Assembly: GCA_022457155.1 (NCBI GenBank)
Contig: JAJGOT010000170.1
Location: 124,001 to 188,000, forward strand
Source of the DNA: Cladopsammia gracilis
Lineage: Eukaryota; Cnidaria; Anthozoa; Scleractinia; Dendrophylliidae
DNA: 64,000 nt
Direction of reading: 5' to 3'
A program made the translations under genes and the position numbers. A model generated the notes under the pieces. That model ran no database searches and was not told the DNA's origin. It saw only the letters and a program-made list of their open reading frames with translations. Positions within the stretch are counted from its first letter, which is position 1. Every line of letters starts with the position of its first letter. Shown piece after piece: positions 7,655 to 19,356 of this stretch.

Positions 7655-10600
7655 ATGAAAACGCTTCGAGACTTAAGAAGATGGGCCCAAGAAGAGGGCA
7701 TCCGTGGAGCCAGTCGGATGACGAAAGAGGAATTGGAAGAAGAATGGCAAGAATCACAACCAGAAGGGCCTAAACTAAAGGGCTTTGTCCGTTCACGTCC
7801 TTCACTCCCTTCTTCAGCCTGGAAAAATACCCGGCGCAATCCACTGAATATTAAAGGGCAAAAAAATCGTGTTCCTGTGTTGGTGCCAGAAAGACGAGAG
7901 TTTCCTGTCAGAGAAATGCCAGCGGTCATTGAAGAACAAAAAGAAACAATTTCCGATTGGTTGAATTGGTTGGAAACGGCTGAGATGCCGACAAGACAGG
8001 TATATCCAGCAATGGAAGAGTTCAAACGACGACTTAAAAGTTTACGAACTATAGAAAGAGCTTCTGCCTTCAAGGGGTTTGCAAGAGAGATGGTAATACC
8101 AGGGCGACCGGGAGAACTTCCCAGAGCATTCCTCGAAAGAGTGAGGCCTCAGGTAGGAGCACTTATTTACCAGAATACAATGACCAAAGTCAAACTAGTT
8201 ATGAATTGCCTGATGAATTACTAACCAACCTTGAAGGAACTGACAAATTGGAAGCTGTTGACACGATGACTGACCGGATAATGGAGAACATGGCAGCTTT
8301 CCAAATGAGAGGCTCTAACTGGGTGTTTGTGAGAGTGATAGAGTTAGTCATTCCCTTCGCAACCTTTCAACCTCTGCGTGGAAGTTCATGGATGAAACTT
8401 CCAGAAGGATTAAAGAATAAGAAAGCTGTGGTGAACATGAAGAATGAAGATGAAATGTGTTTCAAGTGGTGTGTGACACGAGCTATCAATCCAGTTGATA
8501 AAAATGCAGAAAGAATCTCAGTGGAATTAAGGGAGCAAAGCAGAGAGTTGGATTGGAACAGTTTGGCTTTCCCAACTCCTCTGAGTGATATTGGGAAGTG
8601 TGAACGAAGGAACTCTGGATTGGCAGTGAATGTGTTTGGATATGACGATGGAAATGTCGTTCCCCTGAGAATCTCTAAGCAAAAAGGCCAAAACATTGAC
8701 TTGTTATGGTTGAAACAGCTTGATGAGGATGGTAAGGAGAAAACACATTTCTGCTGGATAAAGAACCTCAGTCGGATTTTAAGAAGTCAAGTTTCAAAGC
8801 ATGAGGAATCAGTTGTGTTTTGCCGAAGGTGCTTGAACCATTTTCCCGATGATGAGAAGTTAAAACAGCATGAAGAATCGTGCTCTCAAGTCGAAGCTGT
8901 AAAGATTAGCATGCCAGCAGAAGGGAGTGTTGTGCAGTTCAAAAACTTTAACAGGAAGATGGAATTTCCATTTGTTATCTTTGCAGATTTCGAAGCTAGA
9001 CAACTGCCAATTTCATCTGTTCAGCCACCAACGGAGAACTCCTTCACTGAAAAGTTCCAGAAACATATAGCTTGTTCATTTGCATTTCATTTAGCGTCAA
9101 AGTTTATGAAAAGAAAACCTGTCTTATTTCGGGCAAAAAGTGATGAAGAGGAGGTGGGAAAGAAGTTTATTGAGAAATTAAGCCAGTTTGTGATAGATAT
9201 CCAAGAAGAAGTGCAATTCCCTAAGAGGATGGAATTTGGGAGAAAAGAACCAAAACAGTTTGAGGAAGCAACGTATTGTTGGATATGTGAAAAAGAATTT
9301 GAAGCAGATGATGAACGGGTTCGGGACCACTGCCACTTCACTGGGAAGTTCCGAGGCGCAGCTCATGAATCTTGCAACTTGAATTTCAGAAAACCTAAAT
9401 TCACCCCAGTGGTTTTCCACAACTTGAAAGGATATGACGCGCATCTCATTGTGAAAAGTTTGGGATTGAGTGAAGGGGATATCAGTTGCCTCCCAAATAA
9501 TGAAGAGAAGTTCATTTCCTTCTCAAAGAAGATAAAAATTGGGGAAACAGAACCATGGGGGTTTGATGAACCTAAAACAATTTGGCATGAATTGAGGTTT
9601 CTGGATTCAGCTGCATTCATGGCAGCGCCTTTGGGAAACCTAGTGAAGAATCTAAGGGATGAGGACTTCATTGAAACGAAAAAGGTGTTTGGGTCAAAAT
9701 GAGAGTTGTTCAAACGGAAAGGAATTTTCCCCTATGAGTGGTTGGATTCAGTTGATAAATTCAACGTGATGGAACTCCCTGAAAAAGATGCTTTCTATTC
9801 AACGTTGAATGATGAAGGGGTGAGTGATGAAGACTTGGAACATGCAAACAAAGTTTGGAATGAGATGAAAATGAAAAACATGGGAAATTTCCACGATGCA
9901 TATTTAATGGCAGATGTCACTCTGTTAGCGGATGTGTTTCAGGAATTCAGGAAAGTGTGCCGGACTCATTATAACTTGGATCCAGCTTGGTTCTTCACTT
10001 CACCCGGGTTGGCATGGGATGCAGCATTGAAGGAAAGTGGGGTGGAATTGGAACTGTTGACCGACCGAGATATGCTTTTGTTTTTCGAGAGAGGAATTCG
10101 TGGAGGTGCGTTTCAACTATCTTCCACAGGAAAGCAAAAGCAAACAACAAGTTCATGGGCGATGACTTGGATGAAAACCAGCCGTCAATTAAAGTTTCTC
10201 GCTTATTGGGACGCGAATGGTTTGTATTTTTGTGCCATGTCAAATCCATTGCCGGTTGGGAACTTCCAATGGATGAGTGAAGAAGAGTTGGAAAGATGGA
10301 GCGATGAAAGTTGCGTCTTGGAAGTGGATGTGGGCATTCCCAAAGAGTTACATGACCATTTCAATGACTTTCCACCGCTTACGGAACGACTGATGATGGG
10401 AAAGACGGAGAAGCTGATTCCCAACCTGAGGAACAAGAGGAAAATGATTGTACATCGACGACTGCTGAAGCAAGCTTTGGAGTTGGGATGTGAGTTGAAG
10501 AAAGTTAGAAGGGGAGTGAAGGTCAGGGAAGAATGCTGGTTGAGATCATTTATTGACAAGAATATAATCCTGCGGCAGCAGTCCAAGAATGCATTTGAAA

Positions 10601-11673
10601 AGGATTTCTTCAAATTGATGAACAATGCAGTCTTTGGGAAAACTATGGAGAACATCAGGAAAAGAAAGGATGTGCGACTGGTGTGTCAGGGAAAGAAATT
10701 CTGCAAGTTAGTCGCAAAACCAAACTTTGAGCATTTCACCATCTTTGATAAAAATCTTGTGGGAGTTCATATGAAACGGACCAAGATGACATTTGACAAA
10801 CCAGTATATGTAGGGCAGGCGATATTGGATGTCTCGAAGAGTTTGATGTATGACTTCCATTATGGATATGTGAAGAAAAAATGGGAAAAGGCTCAATTGT
10901 GTTTCACCGATACGGATTCGTTGCTATATGAGATTGAGACGGATGATTTGTTTGTGGATATTGCTGAAGATGTGCCAAAGCACTTTGACACGTCAGAGTT
11001 TGCTGAAACTCATCCCAGAGTTATTGATGGAACGATAAAGCGAATGAACAAGAAAGTATTGGGTTTGATGAAAGATGAAGCTTGTGGGGGAGTAATTGAA
11101 GAGTTTGTGGGACTGAGAGCAAAATGTTATTCCTTCAAAGTGCATAGGGGAGGTGGAACAAAGAAATGCAAAGGCGTAAAGAAACGAGTTGTGAAGAAAC
11201 GGATCACTCATGAAGACTATGTTGACTGCTTGGAAACGAAGAACCCACAAATGAGGGTTATGAATTGCTTCAGAAGTGAAAAGCATCAGATATTCACCCA
11301 GAGAATTAACAAGACGGCTTTGAGTGCTGATGACGACAAACGATATGTGAGAGAAGATGGAATTAGCACATTGGCTTGGGGCCATTGGAGACTGGGGGAA
11401 ACGGAGCAAAGTGAAGTGAGTGAAGAAAATAAAGAAGTGATTCAAAAAAATAACCAAAGAAGTGGAGCAGAGCGAAGTAAGGAAGAGATAAAAGCAGAAG
11501 GGCTTGAGAAGAAACTAAAGAAAATTTACAACTTCATAAAACATAGAGAAGGAGTAGAACATGTTGAACTAGGAATTATGAAAAGAAAGTTTCATCTAGA
11601 AGAAGATGTTCTGAGAAATGAGATGAATGTGAAAGTTTATGTGAAAGGTTATACTAGATATGCAAGCTTGTGA
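7655..11673 (+). pseudogene. Protein-primed family B DNA polymerase (PolB) with SAP-like N-terminus and zinc clusters; interrupted
   Basis: An ATG at 7655 starts a SAP-like segment (LRDLRRWAQEEGIRGASRMT) and a Pro/Arg-rich linker. Homology passes into the 8206-9702 frame by a frameshift near 8200-8220. That frame has a C2H2-like finger (FCRRCLNHF...HEESC), ExoI FADFEA, an endonuclease-VII-like Cys/His cluster (YCWICEKEF...DHCHFTGKFRGAAHESCN), and FHNLKGYDAHL. A TGA at 9700-9702 interrupts the same frame. The downstream 655 codons hold polymerase motifs A (YWDANGLYFCAMSNPLP), B (KLMNNAVFGKTMENI), C (CFTDTDSL) and a late GLRAKCYSFK. The catalytic Asp residues are present. The whole gene is about 1.3 kb codons long, normal for adinto/Polinton PolB. 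With two breaks it is not expected to yield a full enzyme. Confidence 0.88.
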
Positions 11674-11674
11674 A

Positions 11675-11935
11675 CGTATTTCTACCTGATTAAGTTAGTG
11701 GGAGATTTCTGCTGGTGAATAATGTGCATTGATTGGGGAGAGTTAGTGAGGAATTTGTTTTAACGTATTTCTGCTGGTGAATAATGTGCATTGATTGGAG
11801 AGAGTGGGAATGTGTTGAGTTAGTGGGGAATTTGTTTTAACGTATTTATGCTGGCGAATAATGTGCATTGATTGGGGAAAGTTGGAATGAGTGAGGGTGA
11901 GTGAGAATGAGTTGAATGGGTGGGTAATTTTTTGG
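11675..11935. repeat. Direct repeats downstream of PolB (about 3 copies)
   Basis: Three imperfect copies of a unit around CTGGTGAATAATGTGCATTG start near 11711, 11772 and 11850. They are separated by G/T-rich filler (GTTAGTGGGGAATTTG). No coding capacity. The array begins within a few bases of the polymerase stop and could be a subterminal repeat of the viral element. Confidence 0.7.
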
Positions 11936-11969
11936 GCGTATTTGTGTTGTGAGCCAGAACCTACATTTC

Positions 11970-12135
11970 TTATCTACTCACCATGACGGGTAACCTGCAG
12001 TTCCACTAGCATATCCTTCACTCATATGATTCTGACGGGTAACCTGCAGTCCCTCTAGTGTATCCATCGGTCATATCATCATGACGGGTAACCTGCAGTC
12101 CCTGTTGTATAACCTGCAGTTCTTCTAGTATATCC
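11970..12135. repeat. Second direct-repeat array (GACGGGTAACCTGCAGT unit)
   Basis: Three copies of GACGGGTAACCTGCAGT occur at roughly 50-bp spacing (about 11985, 12035, 12080), plus a partial TAACCTGCAGTTC at about 12109. Each is followed by a TCTAGTATATCC-like segment. It may mark the right end of the viral element or host flank. Confidence 0.7.
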
Positions 12136-13037
12136 TTCGCGAATGCTTTGGTCTTTCGCATTGCTACGCTTTATTATTGGCTAAAAGATCTCGCGCCACT
12201 TTCTCAACCAGTCAGAAGTAAAACGAACGAAAATTGTGACTTGCTCGCACGCGTGTTTTAAGCCTGGTGCCGGTTAAATGTATTTGCTTCTATTTCTTAT
12301 TGGTTTATTAGATTGTCTGTGTCTGTTGTGATTGATCAGAGTAATTACTTTGGTTTACGTTTTGCGATACTCGACTGAAAGCCGCTCTTTATTCACATGC
12401 AATTTTACAAGCGGAGAATATAAGAAAACGTTAATTTCTGGACTTATATGACAAGGAACACTGCTAGTATTGTTATTCGTACTTAAATTCAGCAGTCGAC
12501 TGTACAGCCGATTTTGTGGTAATTTGCTCACAGTAAAGCTTTAAGTCTTGTAACTTATTGACCTCAATTAGAAAAAAATTTGTCGTCGTTTAAATGAAAA
12601 TATTCCGATTTCTTAAAAGCGGAGTTTTCTAAAAACGCTTGTAACTCTTAATCGCTTATCTCATTTGCACTAAAACTTAAAATCCTGTAAAATTAAAAGA
12701 CTCCTTTATTACCCTACAAAAACTTACAGAAATCGATTAGCCCTTACATGCCGAAAATTCGATTTATAAAAGGGAGCCTCCGCGCCATTAAATAGCTGCG
12801 GGCTACCTTAAAGCAGATGCCGGCTTTCGCAATAAAAAGGAACAAAATATACTGAACCGTGTTTAAGTGAAAACAGCATAGCCCCAAGTGGGTTGTTGAA
12901 AAGAAATATATATTGATTTTCATTTTTCCGGTTAGTTTAGTGTAGTTCTTGTAGTATTCTGTAGTAGCATATGATACTATTTTACTATTTTATATGGTCT
13001 CTAATTGTTTTAACAATGTTTTTTCCTAAAGTCACAG
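12136..13037. other. Non-coding stretch between viral repeats and CTHRC1-like exon
   Basis: AT-rich DNA with no convincing gene. I searched both strands for an upstream collagen-like (Gly-X-Y) or signal-peptide exon of the CTHRC1-like gene and saw none. The 3' end serves as the polypyrimidine/acceptor region (TTTTTTCCTAAAGTCACAG) of the next exon. Confidence 0.55.
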
Positions 13038-13834
13038 ATTCGACGACGATGGAAACAGTGCACTTGGACATATGATTTGACAAGGGATGGCAGAGACATT
13101 GGTCAAATTCATGTAAGAATATAAATGAAAAATAAAAAAGGAAGGAATCAAGATAAAAGCACATCAATTTCTTGAAGTGGAGTAAATAAGAAGCCTGACG
13201 AAAAGTAAAGAGCACTTGTCCTGAACCTTAAGTCCAAAAATTAAAACCATGTTTAAGAGAACATTAATAAGTTCATAAGTGTCCTAGATTTGCAAGGGGA
13301 AGAACACGAACAAACTTGTAGGATTGATATTCATTGAAAAAAAAATCATAAGCAATTTTTATTTAGTTTTCGTGAGAATGTTTTTTCTCTTTTAATTTCT
13401 TTTGGTCTTTTTATGTGGAAGGTGTGGCAGACATATCTGAGCACTTATCCATGATCTATTTTTGATGGTTCTAGGAATGCGACTTCCGAAAATCTAAAGC
13501 TTATTCCTATCTGCGTGTTGTGTACATGGGGAATATTCGCATTGCAGGCTGTGTGCACTGCTGCAGCAGATGGTACTTCACCTTCAACAGTACAGAGTGC
13601 CAACATCCAGCACCTATTGACGGCGCCTTGTACCATGGCCCAACCTATCGCGACCTTAACGTCCACAGACCTACCAACATAGAGGGTTATTGTGGTGGCA
13701 TTCCTGCAGGGAACGTACGAGTTGGATTTAGTGTTGGTAAGTGTGGAGGACACCTTGCCGCTGCCAACGCTTTTACTAGTTGGAATCAGGCCAGCAGGAT
13801 CATTATTGAAGAAGTAGAGCCCCCAGTTGCTTAA
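13038..13834 (+). CDS. CTHRC1: CTHRC1-like secreted protein, last two coding exons
   Basis: Exon A, 13038-13112, starts after CACAG and ends at a GTAAGA donor; it encodes RRRWKQCTWTYDLTRDGRDI... . Exon B, 13475-13834, starts after TTCTAG and encodes ECDFRKSKAYSYLRVVYMG, the CCSRWYFTFNSTEC core, PAPIDG, NVHRPTNIEGYC, AGNVRVGFSVG and the terminal WNQASRIIIEEVEPP. Both exons join in phase 0 without a stop. The order WKQC, CCxRWYFTFN, IxxHR...EGxC, W-x-SRIIIEE matches the C-terminal domain of collagen triple helix repeat-containing protein 1, a secreted matrix/Wnt modulator with many cnidarian copies. The signal peptide and collagen part are not visible in the window. AATAAA signals follow at about 13861 and 13948. 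Confidence 0.82.
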
Positions 13835-15700
13835 CTTGGATAACTTTCGGACTTGCTTGCAAATAAAGATGTTAGATTTTATTAAGGCGCTGTTAAACTG
13901 CCGAAACGCATGCTCTGTTCCAGAGCTAAGCTATGTTAAATGGTACTGAATAAAGTCTGAAAAATAAATTACTTTTTGTTGTTTCGTGTAGTTTATGTAG
14001 ACAGACGTTTAAGAAGTAAAGATACTTGGTCAGCTTGGCAAAACATAATCGCAAGATGAAATAAAAAAAAGTCAAAGAAAACTTGAGTTTTTTTATGACA
14101 GTTATTGTAAGCGCTCTCTGATTTCGGACTCTTGAGCTATTTTTGAAAACAACTAAGCACGGAATGAAGCAATACTATAGTTATGTGGTGGTTTAACTTT
14201 TGGTTTGGAAAACTTTAAAACGAGTTTAATTTTCATTTCATGGTGTTTTATATTACTATTTGAACTTTTAATAACGTAACCATGCAAACCGGCACCATGT
14301 TGAGACGACAATAGCAATTTGGCGTAATAGGAGGGGGGGGGGGTTATACAGCCCTATGGTAGGTCATTCAATCGGGTTATGTGCACAAACGTAAGCCTCA
14401 CCTATTTCCCCACAAGTTTAGCTTATCGGATGCTCTAAGGCCACATACTAGGTTTCGTATAGTGTTCAAATATTAAGTATTGTTCTTACATGAAATAAAA
14501 GAAAAGAAACTATACGTTCGGGGTGATAACACTGTAATCTTAACAGTTGACAGTTACAAGGCTCAGTGGGGCTCATGCACGATGTACAGCAATATCGAAC
14601 TTAAAATGCCATAGTAGTGCTAGCGGTATCTTTAATCACGTAACGCTACGTGTTGCGAAGAACGTGTGAACATCCTTATTTCCCAGTTCGAACAGTAACG
14701 AACTGGAAGTGTAGTGCTCCCGTTACTTTTCTATTTTTATCAGCCTTTTTTTCAAAAAGAAATATTAGGCAGTATGTTGTGTTTTTTAACTGACTCCCTT
14801 CTGGAGGATTAATCCCCAACTTCGTTAACAAACATGACAAAGAACATTCGCATATCAAGCTTCACAATCTGCTCCAAGATTGTATTCCACTTTCAATGCA
14901 GAGTGCACCAATAATGATAAATAATAACAAATAATTTAAAATAGAGCGCTAACCATACCCTGACGTTTGAATTCGCTTTAAATTAAAAGAATTAAGTTCA
15001 ATAAAAAGTTTTCCTAAACCAAAACTCTTGACTTGAGTTTAAAAAGCAGACAAACTATTGGCAGATCGAATGTCCAAGGTAAGGGCATTCCATAACTTGG
15101 GGGTTGCAAACATAAATGCTCAATATTCGCCACTATCAACCCTATTCAGACCTGGGGAGAGCGGAAAGTTCCCGCATTGATTTTGTACGTTTACTAGGCA
15201 ATACCGGCCCACCAATCTCCGGGACTTTTGCAAAAAATTTATTATCTAAGCCGACATGTTTCGATGACTCGGCATTAGCATCGCCAGGCAGGCGTTAGTT
15301 GCTGTAGTTTTAGCATGTCATTTGTGCGTTGAGAATTTCTGTAACAAACGCATATTTGTTTGCATGCAACAGTAAAAGTCAATCTTAACAACATTACGAA
15401 GTCCATTGGGCGACTATTAGAGTGTTCACCTCCAACCTGGTGACCTGGGCTTGATTCCCGGCGTAACTTCCAATTTGATCTTGAATTGAAACTGTGGACC
15501 ACAGGATTTTCAGTTGCATGTTGTTAAGAGCCACTCTTTCCGAACAAAATTACGTTATTTTATTATTATGTGAGAACAGAATAGGCCCACAATATGTGTA
15601 TGCAATGACCTGAACATGCAATGACCTTGAACATCTTGTGTACACTGGGTGTCTGTTCTGATCAGCCGTCTCTTCAACATAGTTACTGTAAGCAGTTAAT
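13835..15700. other. Intergenic stretch without recognised genes
   Basis: AT-rich DNA. It holds a G12-13 tract at about 14331-14343 and several polyadenylation-like AATAAA words just after the CTHRC1-like gene. Short frames on both strands have no recognisable protein features. Confidence 0.6.
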
Positions 15701-15900
15701 AATTATCGTCCCAAGAGCCGCTTGGCCTTCTCAACCGTCGGAAACTGAACACGTTGGTCCTCTTACTCAGGCTCTGACGGTTACGAGGGCCAAGCGGCTC
15801 TGGGGACGAGAATGGGCAGAGAGAGGCGTGAGAGACCTGTGTCCTCACGGGTTAAGGTGAGAAAACGCTGATTCTAACAGATTTCCGTCGTTGCAACACA
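15701..15900. repeat. Dispersed foldback repeat, copy 1 (second copy 28962-29150)
   Basis: A core of about 105 bp has inverted ends: CGTCCCAAGAGCCGCTTGGC on the left and GCCAAGCGGCTCTGGGGACG on the right (about 15707-15810). Similarity with 28962-29150 continues right of the core through the CTCACGGGTTAAGGTGAGAAAACGC region. Non-coding; an open frame over it is incidental. Confidence 0.75.
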
Positions 15901-16089
15901 ATCACAATTTAAGGTGGCCCGACTGGGTTTTTTGACAGCACAATATCCCAACTTTGAACTGCTGATACTTCACCGTCTGAGCTCGGTCAGGCAAGCTGCT
16001 TCACACATATACTAGAGATGAAATGAACTTTCCAAAAAATTAGATTTGATTGACATCGGTGTTACCATAACAACGATCTGATGACGTCA

Positions 16090-17660
16090 TGTTTTTTGCC
16101 TATTTCCATCCGGGATGCAATGCGGCCGTTTGTTTCTGTTTTCAAATCGCGGTATTGTTAAATGGCGTACTCTGATTGGTCAACTATTTTTATCCGGCTT
16201 TTCTCAAACACAAGACATACAGTCTTTTCATTGATCGGTCTCATCCCTACGCGACCAGACCGAAAAGGATTATGGAGAGAAATCAATTCACATTCAACAA
16301 CTGCACATTATCAAAATACAGAACGTCCTTAACGGAATATGTATCAAAGCGATTGTTGTTGTCTTTGCGTAACACGCGATTTGTTCTCCATGTAAACGCG
16401 ATAGAGAATAATTAATCATGCATTTTAATTCACCCATACTCCCTTTCAGTCTGGTCGCGTAGGGGTAAGACCGATCAGTGACAACGTTTAATCAAAGGAC
16501 TGTATGCTGGCGACAAATTCATCGAGCGGTGTTTTTGCGCTATTCACTCGCTATTCGTCTAGAAAGTACCCCATTTATCTATGGAAACAGGCGAATCACT
16601 CGGCAATGCTGAATCGCCAGTAAGAGTAAATCGTCAATCCGGAGAATGAAGAAGACGAGAATTAGGAAGATGAACACGTAGATGACAAATCCACGCGCAA
16701 ACATTCAATGTCGGATCGGTCAGCTTCATTTGTTCGCGTAAAGATTTACTTTTTTATTTTCCCCTATCCTTTATGTTCATTTAGGTGGTGGTGACTTGTT
16801 CTTGTAAAAGAGCTTGTGCCCGGAAGAATGGTCGAGGTGCCTGTCTTTTTAAAGCGGCAAACAAAAATTGCTCGTCTGGTTGCCGCAGCATTCACTCGAA
16901 ATGTAAAAACGGGGCGAGTTGCGTTCGTTTCCAACCATTCGGTGCAACAGGAATTCCGCAAACTCGTTGTCCGTAGTTTTTTCAAATCCAAGAGCTTGTT
17001 TTCCTGTTGTCAAGAGGTCAAAGACAAATTTTCTCAGGCGAATCAACTTCAAAGAGCCAGGTAACTTTGGCCTTCCATCACGACGGCAATTAGACCTTGT
17101 CACAGTTTTTCCAAATTTTTATATTGGCCTGATAGCAAAAATCCATCGACACTGCTGGGAAAACCATCTCAACATTAGTAAAGTGGCCGAGTTTAAAAGC
17201 GATATCTTTTAAAATAGTGGAGGTATAGCGCCGCAAAGTCGGAAAAATTTACAGACGTTTGTATCGCGCGGCCAAATTTCTTGCCTACCAGTAAAAACTT
17301 GGCCGCGCGACACAAACGTCTGAGATACTTTTTCCAGCAATGTTGATGGATTTTTGCTATCAGGCCAATACAAAAATTTGGGAAAACCGTGACAAGGTCT
17401 ATAGGTCAGACACTCGTCGACTTCAAACAGCAAAATTTACAAATACAGCCAGAATATATACAAACCACTTTTAGAAAAATATGAAAAGATAAACAGGGAA
17501 TGTATTTAGAAGAAGAGAATTGAAAATATTTACAGGGTTGCTTTGGAAAAAGGCGATGATAAAGGGTTTTCGAAGAATCATAATTTCGTGATACACGACA
17601 TTCAAGATAAGCGATCGCAGCGCGCAATGCATCCCGGATGGAAATGAGCCTTTAAAGTCT
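16090..17660. mobile_element. Composite inverted-repeat element carrying nested hairpins and a gene fragment
   Basis: The outer ends are inverted: ATTTCCATCCGGGATGCAAT near 16105 and ATGCATCCCGGATGGAAAT near 17628. Inside is a foldback at about 16220-16500 (arms with GATCGGTCT and TACGCGACCAGAC). A second foldback has arms 17091-17163 and 17328-17400 (GGCCTGATAGCAAAAATCCA). Between those arms lies a 24-bp palindromic pair at 17252-17275 and 17299-17322 (CGCGCGGCC). A leftward fragment at 16849-17103 looks protein-like. The architecture suggests a non-autonomous DNA transposon that picked up other sequence. Confidence 0.55.
16849..17103 (-). pseudogene. Fragment of an unrecognised, possibly multi-copy gene inside the composite element
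   Basis: The leftward frame reads RRDGRPKLPGSLKLIRLRKF, then FEKTTDNEFAEFLLHRMV and ends with CLPL at 16849. It has a basic N-terminal patch and a helix-like centre, and looks more protein-like than surrounding frames. I cannot assign a family. It lies between inverted repeats and is not obviously linked to exons. Confidence 0.25.
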
Positions 17661-18099
17661 AGATGTCGGTTTTCAAGACTGCAAAGTTTAAAAGAATTCT
17701 ATGAGGGCGTTTTCGAATAAAATTGGCCGGGTTGAAAATTTTCATAGCAAATTTAAAGATTTGCATTACTTTCTGTTAATTCGTCGATGCCAGCGTTTTC
17801 CTGACAAATTGAAACAAAATTTTCACCATATAATATATATAGATAGCCCAAGCCTAACAGCGTCGCACTTTGAACGAGCTTAACTAAGGTGAAAGGTTGG
17901 AAGCACAAGAATTAAGATTGACGAACGGGCTATTTTCAATTTTAGCAATTCTCAAAAACAGTATTACGCGACCGTCTGCACAGTACATTTTTATAGACCG
18001 TACAAAAGTTCACAAAAACAACTTTTCTCTGTCTGGAATAACTAGTACCACTACTTTCCGAATAAAATACAGTTTTTGTTTGGCAAAAATTGCTCGAGA

Positions 18100-18965
18100 A
18101 ACTGATTTGAAAATCAGAAATTGCAAAAATACACAAACATATTTGCATAAGGCGATGCGAGTGAAGATGGAACTGTACTATAAAATCAGTCTTGTTTTGT
18201 TTATATAAAATCGCTTTTAAATCTATCTAATGAATGAACAAACACATAAAAATGGACAACATAATCTTCTTTCGAAAAAAATTATTGAAATCTCCATTAG
18301 TTTACGCTTAAAAGCAAAACGCGTACCATTAATTATAGCTCATCGAGTTCAAGCTTTCTTCGATGAAATTCAAGAGATCGATACAACTGAATTCAAGCAC
18401 GTTTTAAAATCAATTCTCCAAAACTAACAATAACACTAATAAAAAGTCACTCACAGATTGATATCAACATAAATTCTCATCGAAAACTGTAATCTGTTTT
18501 ACCTTTAGTCCCTCGCTTGCTTGGAAATTCAAATCTCCGCTTCTGGTTCTGAAATCCGTAGAAAACAAACATCTCCCGCATTGATAAAAAACAAGATTTT
18601 ATCCCTGAAAGCTCGTCTTTTTACACTAAAGCGGCTTCTGAGTATCCCTTAATTAGTATCCTTGTCTTGAGTAGCAAACTGCGAAATATTCAGGGAAATA
18701 ACGCCTTTAATTTAAACGGTTTTCTCCGCTTAGTTAATTCACAGTAAAACATCAGTGTTTTTCTAGCTGACGTGACATTCGGCCGTCTAACCGCGCGAAA
18801 AACAAAGCCTCGCTTTGGTTTCAACATGACGTCGAACGCGCATGTTTTCCGACGTCATACGCGCCCGCGAGCTAGTCCTGCGCGAAGGGAAGCTAGTCCT
18901 GCGCGACGGCGGAGGGCGGAGGGCGGCGGACGGCACACGCGCGCCCGCGAAACATTCCGCTAGCC
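18100..18965. repeat. Dispersed repeat family A, copy 1
   Basis: Shares long similarity with 25075-25850, for example CATATTTGCATAAGG, CTTGTTTTGT, GCTTAAAAGCAAAACGCGTA, TTCTCCAAAACTAAC and CTTAATTAGTATCC. Both copies end in CGCCCGCGAGCTAG next to GACGTCAT. A copy in reverse orientation is at 31190-31640. Possibly non-autonomous mobile DNA. Confidence 0.7.
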
Positions 18966-19356
18966 ATGACCATGAAAAATGAAGGGCATCGGTTCTATGA
19001 GTATGGAGCTGCGCAGCCAGGCCTTCGGCCTGGCAAGTGCTCCGCTATTATTCATGTGTCTTACTAACTACATTCCTTGAAGGTGTCATTCTGTTTGCTT
19101 TACTAGATTTCAGTTAAAGTGATCAGAAGCAAAGTCTTTAATATGCTCATTCTACTCACAGAAGTAGAACTTTTATTAGGGAAGCGTTTATTTAAAAACT
19201 AGTCGATGAAATTTTTTTAAAATCTTTTGATGTAAAGTTTAACATATAATGCACTCTCTCTGTAAATTTCAATTGCGTTGAATCATTTTAAGGGCGCGAA
19301 ATAAAATTAAAGGTATAAGGGTCTTTTTCATTCGTCTTCCAAAGTTTCATTGCCGT

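Larger units (their letters stand above)
1..11673. mobile_element. Endogenous adintovirus / Maverick-Polinton-like element (left end outside window)
   Basis: A contiguous block of viral genes sits in animal DNA. Leftward genes encode PLA2, an adenain-like protease, a hydrophobic virion protein, a major capsid protein, a small amphipathic protein, a minor capsid protein and two unknowns. Rightward genes encode a packaging-ATPase remnant, two SSB-like proteins and protein-primed PolB. This combination is known from adintoviruses and Maverick/Polinton elements, which are mid-size linear dsDNA viruses or self-synthesising transposons of animals. Several genes carry frameshifts, a stop codon or deletions, so the copy is probably fossil. 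No retroviral-type integrase is seen in the window; if present it lies to the left. Terminal inverted repeats could not be defined, so the right boundary between 11.67 and 12.13 kb is uncertain. Confidence 0.88.

Noticed and set aside
12985..13215. Minus-strand 76-codon ORF
   Set aside because: It is the shadow of the plus-strand CTHRC1-like exon 13038-13112.
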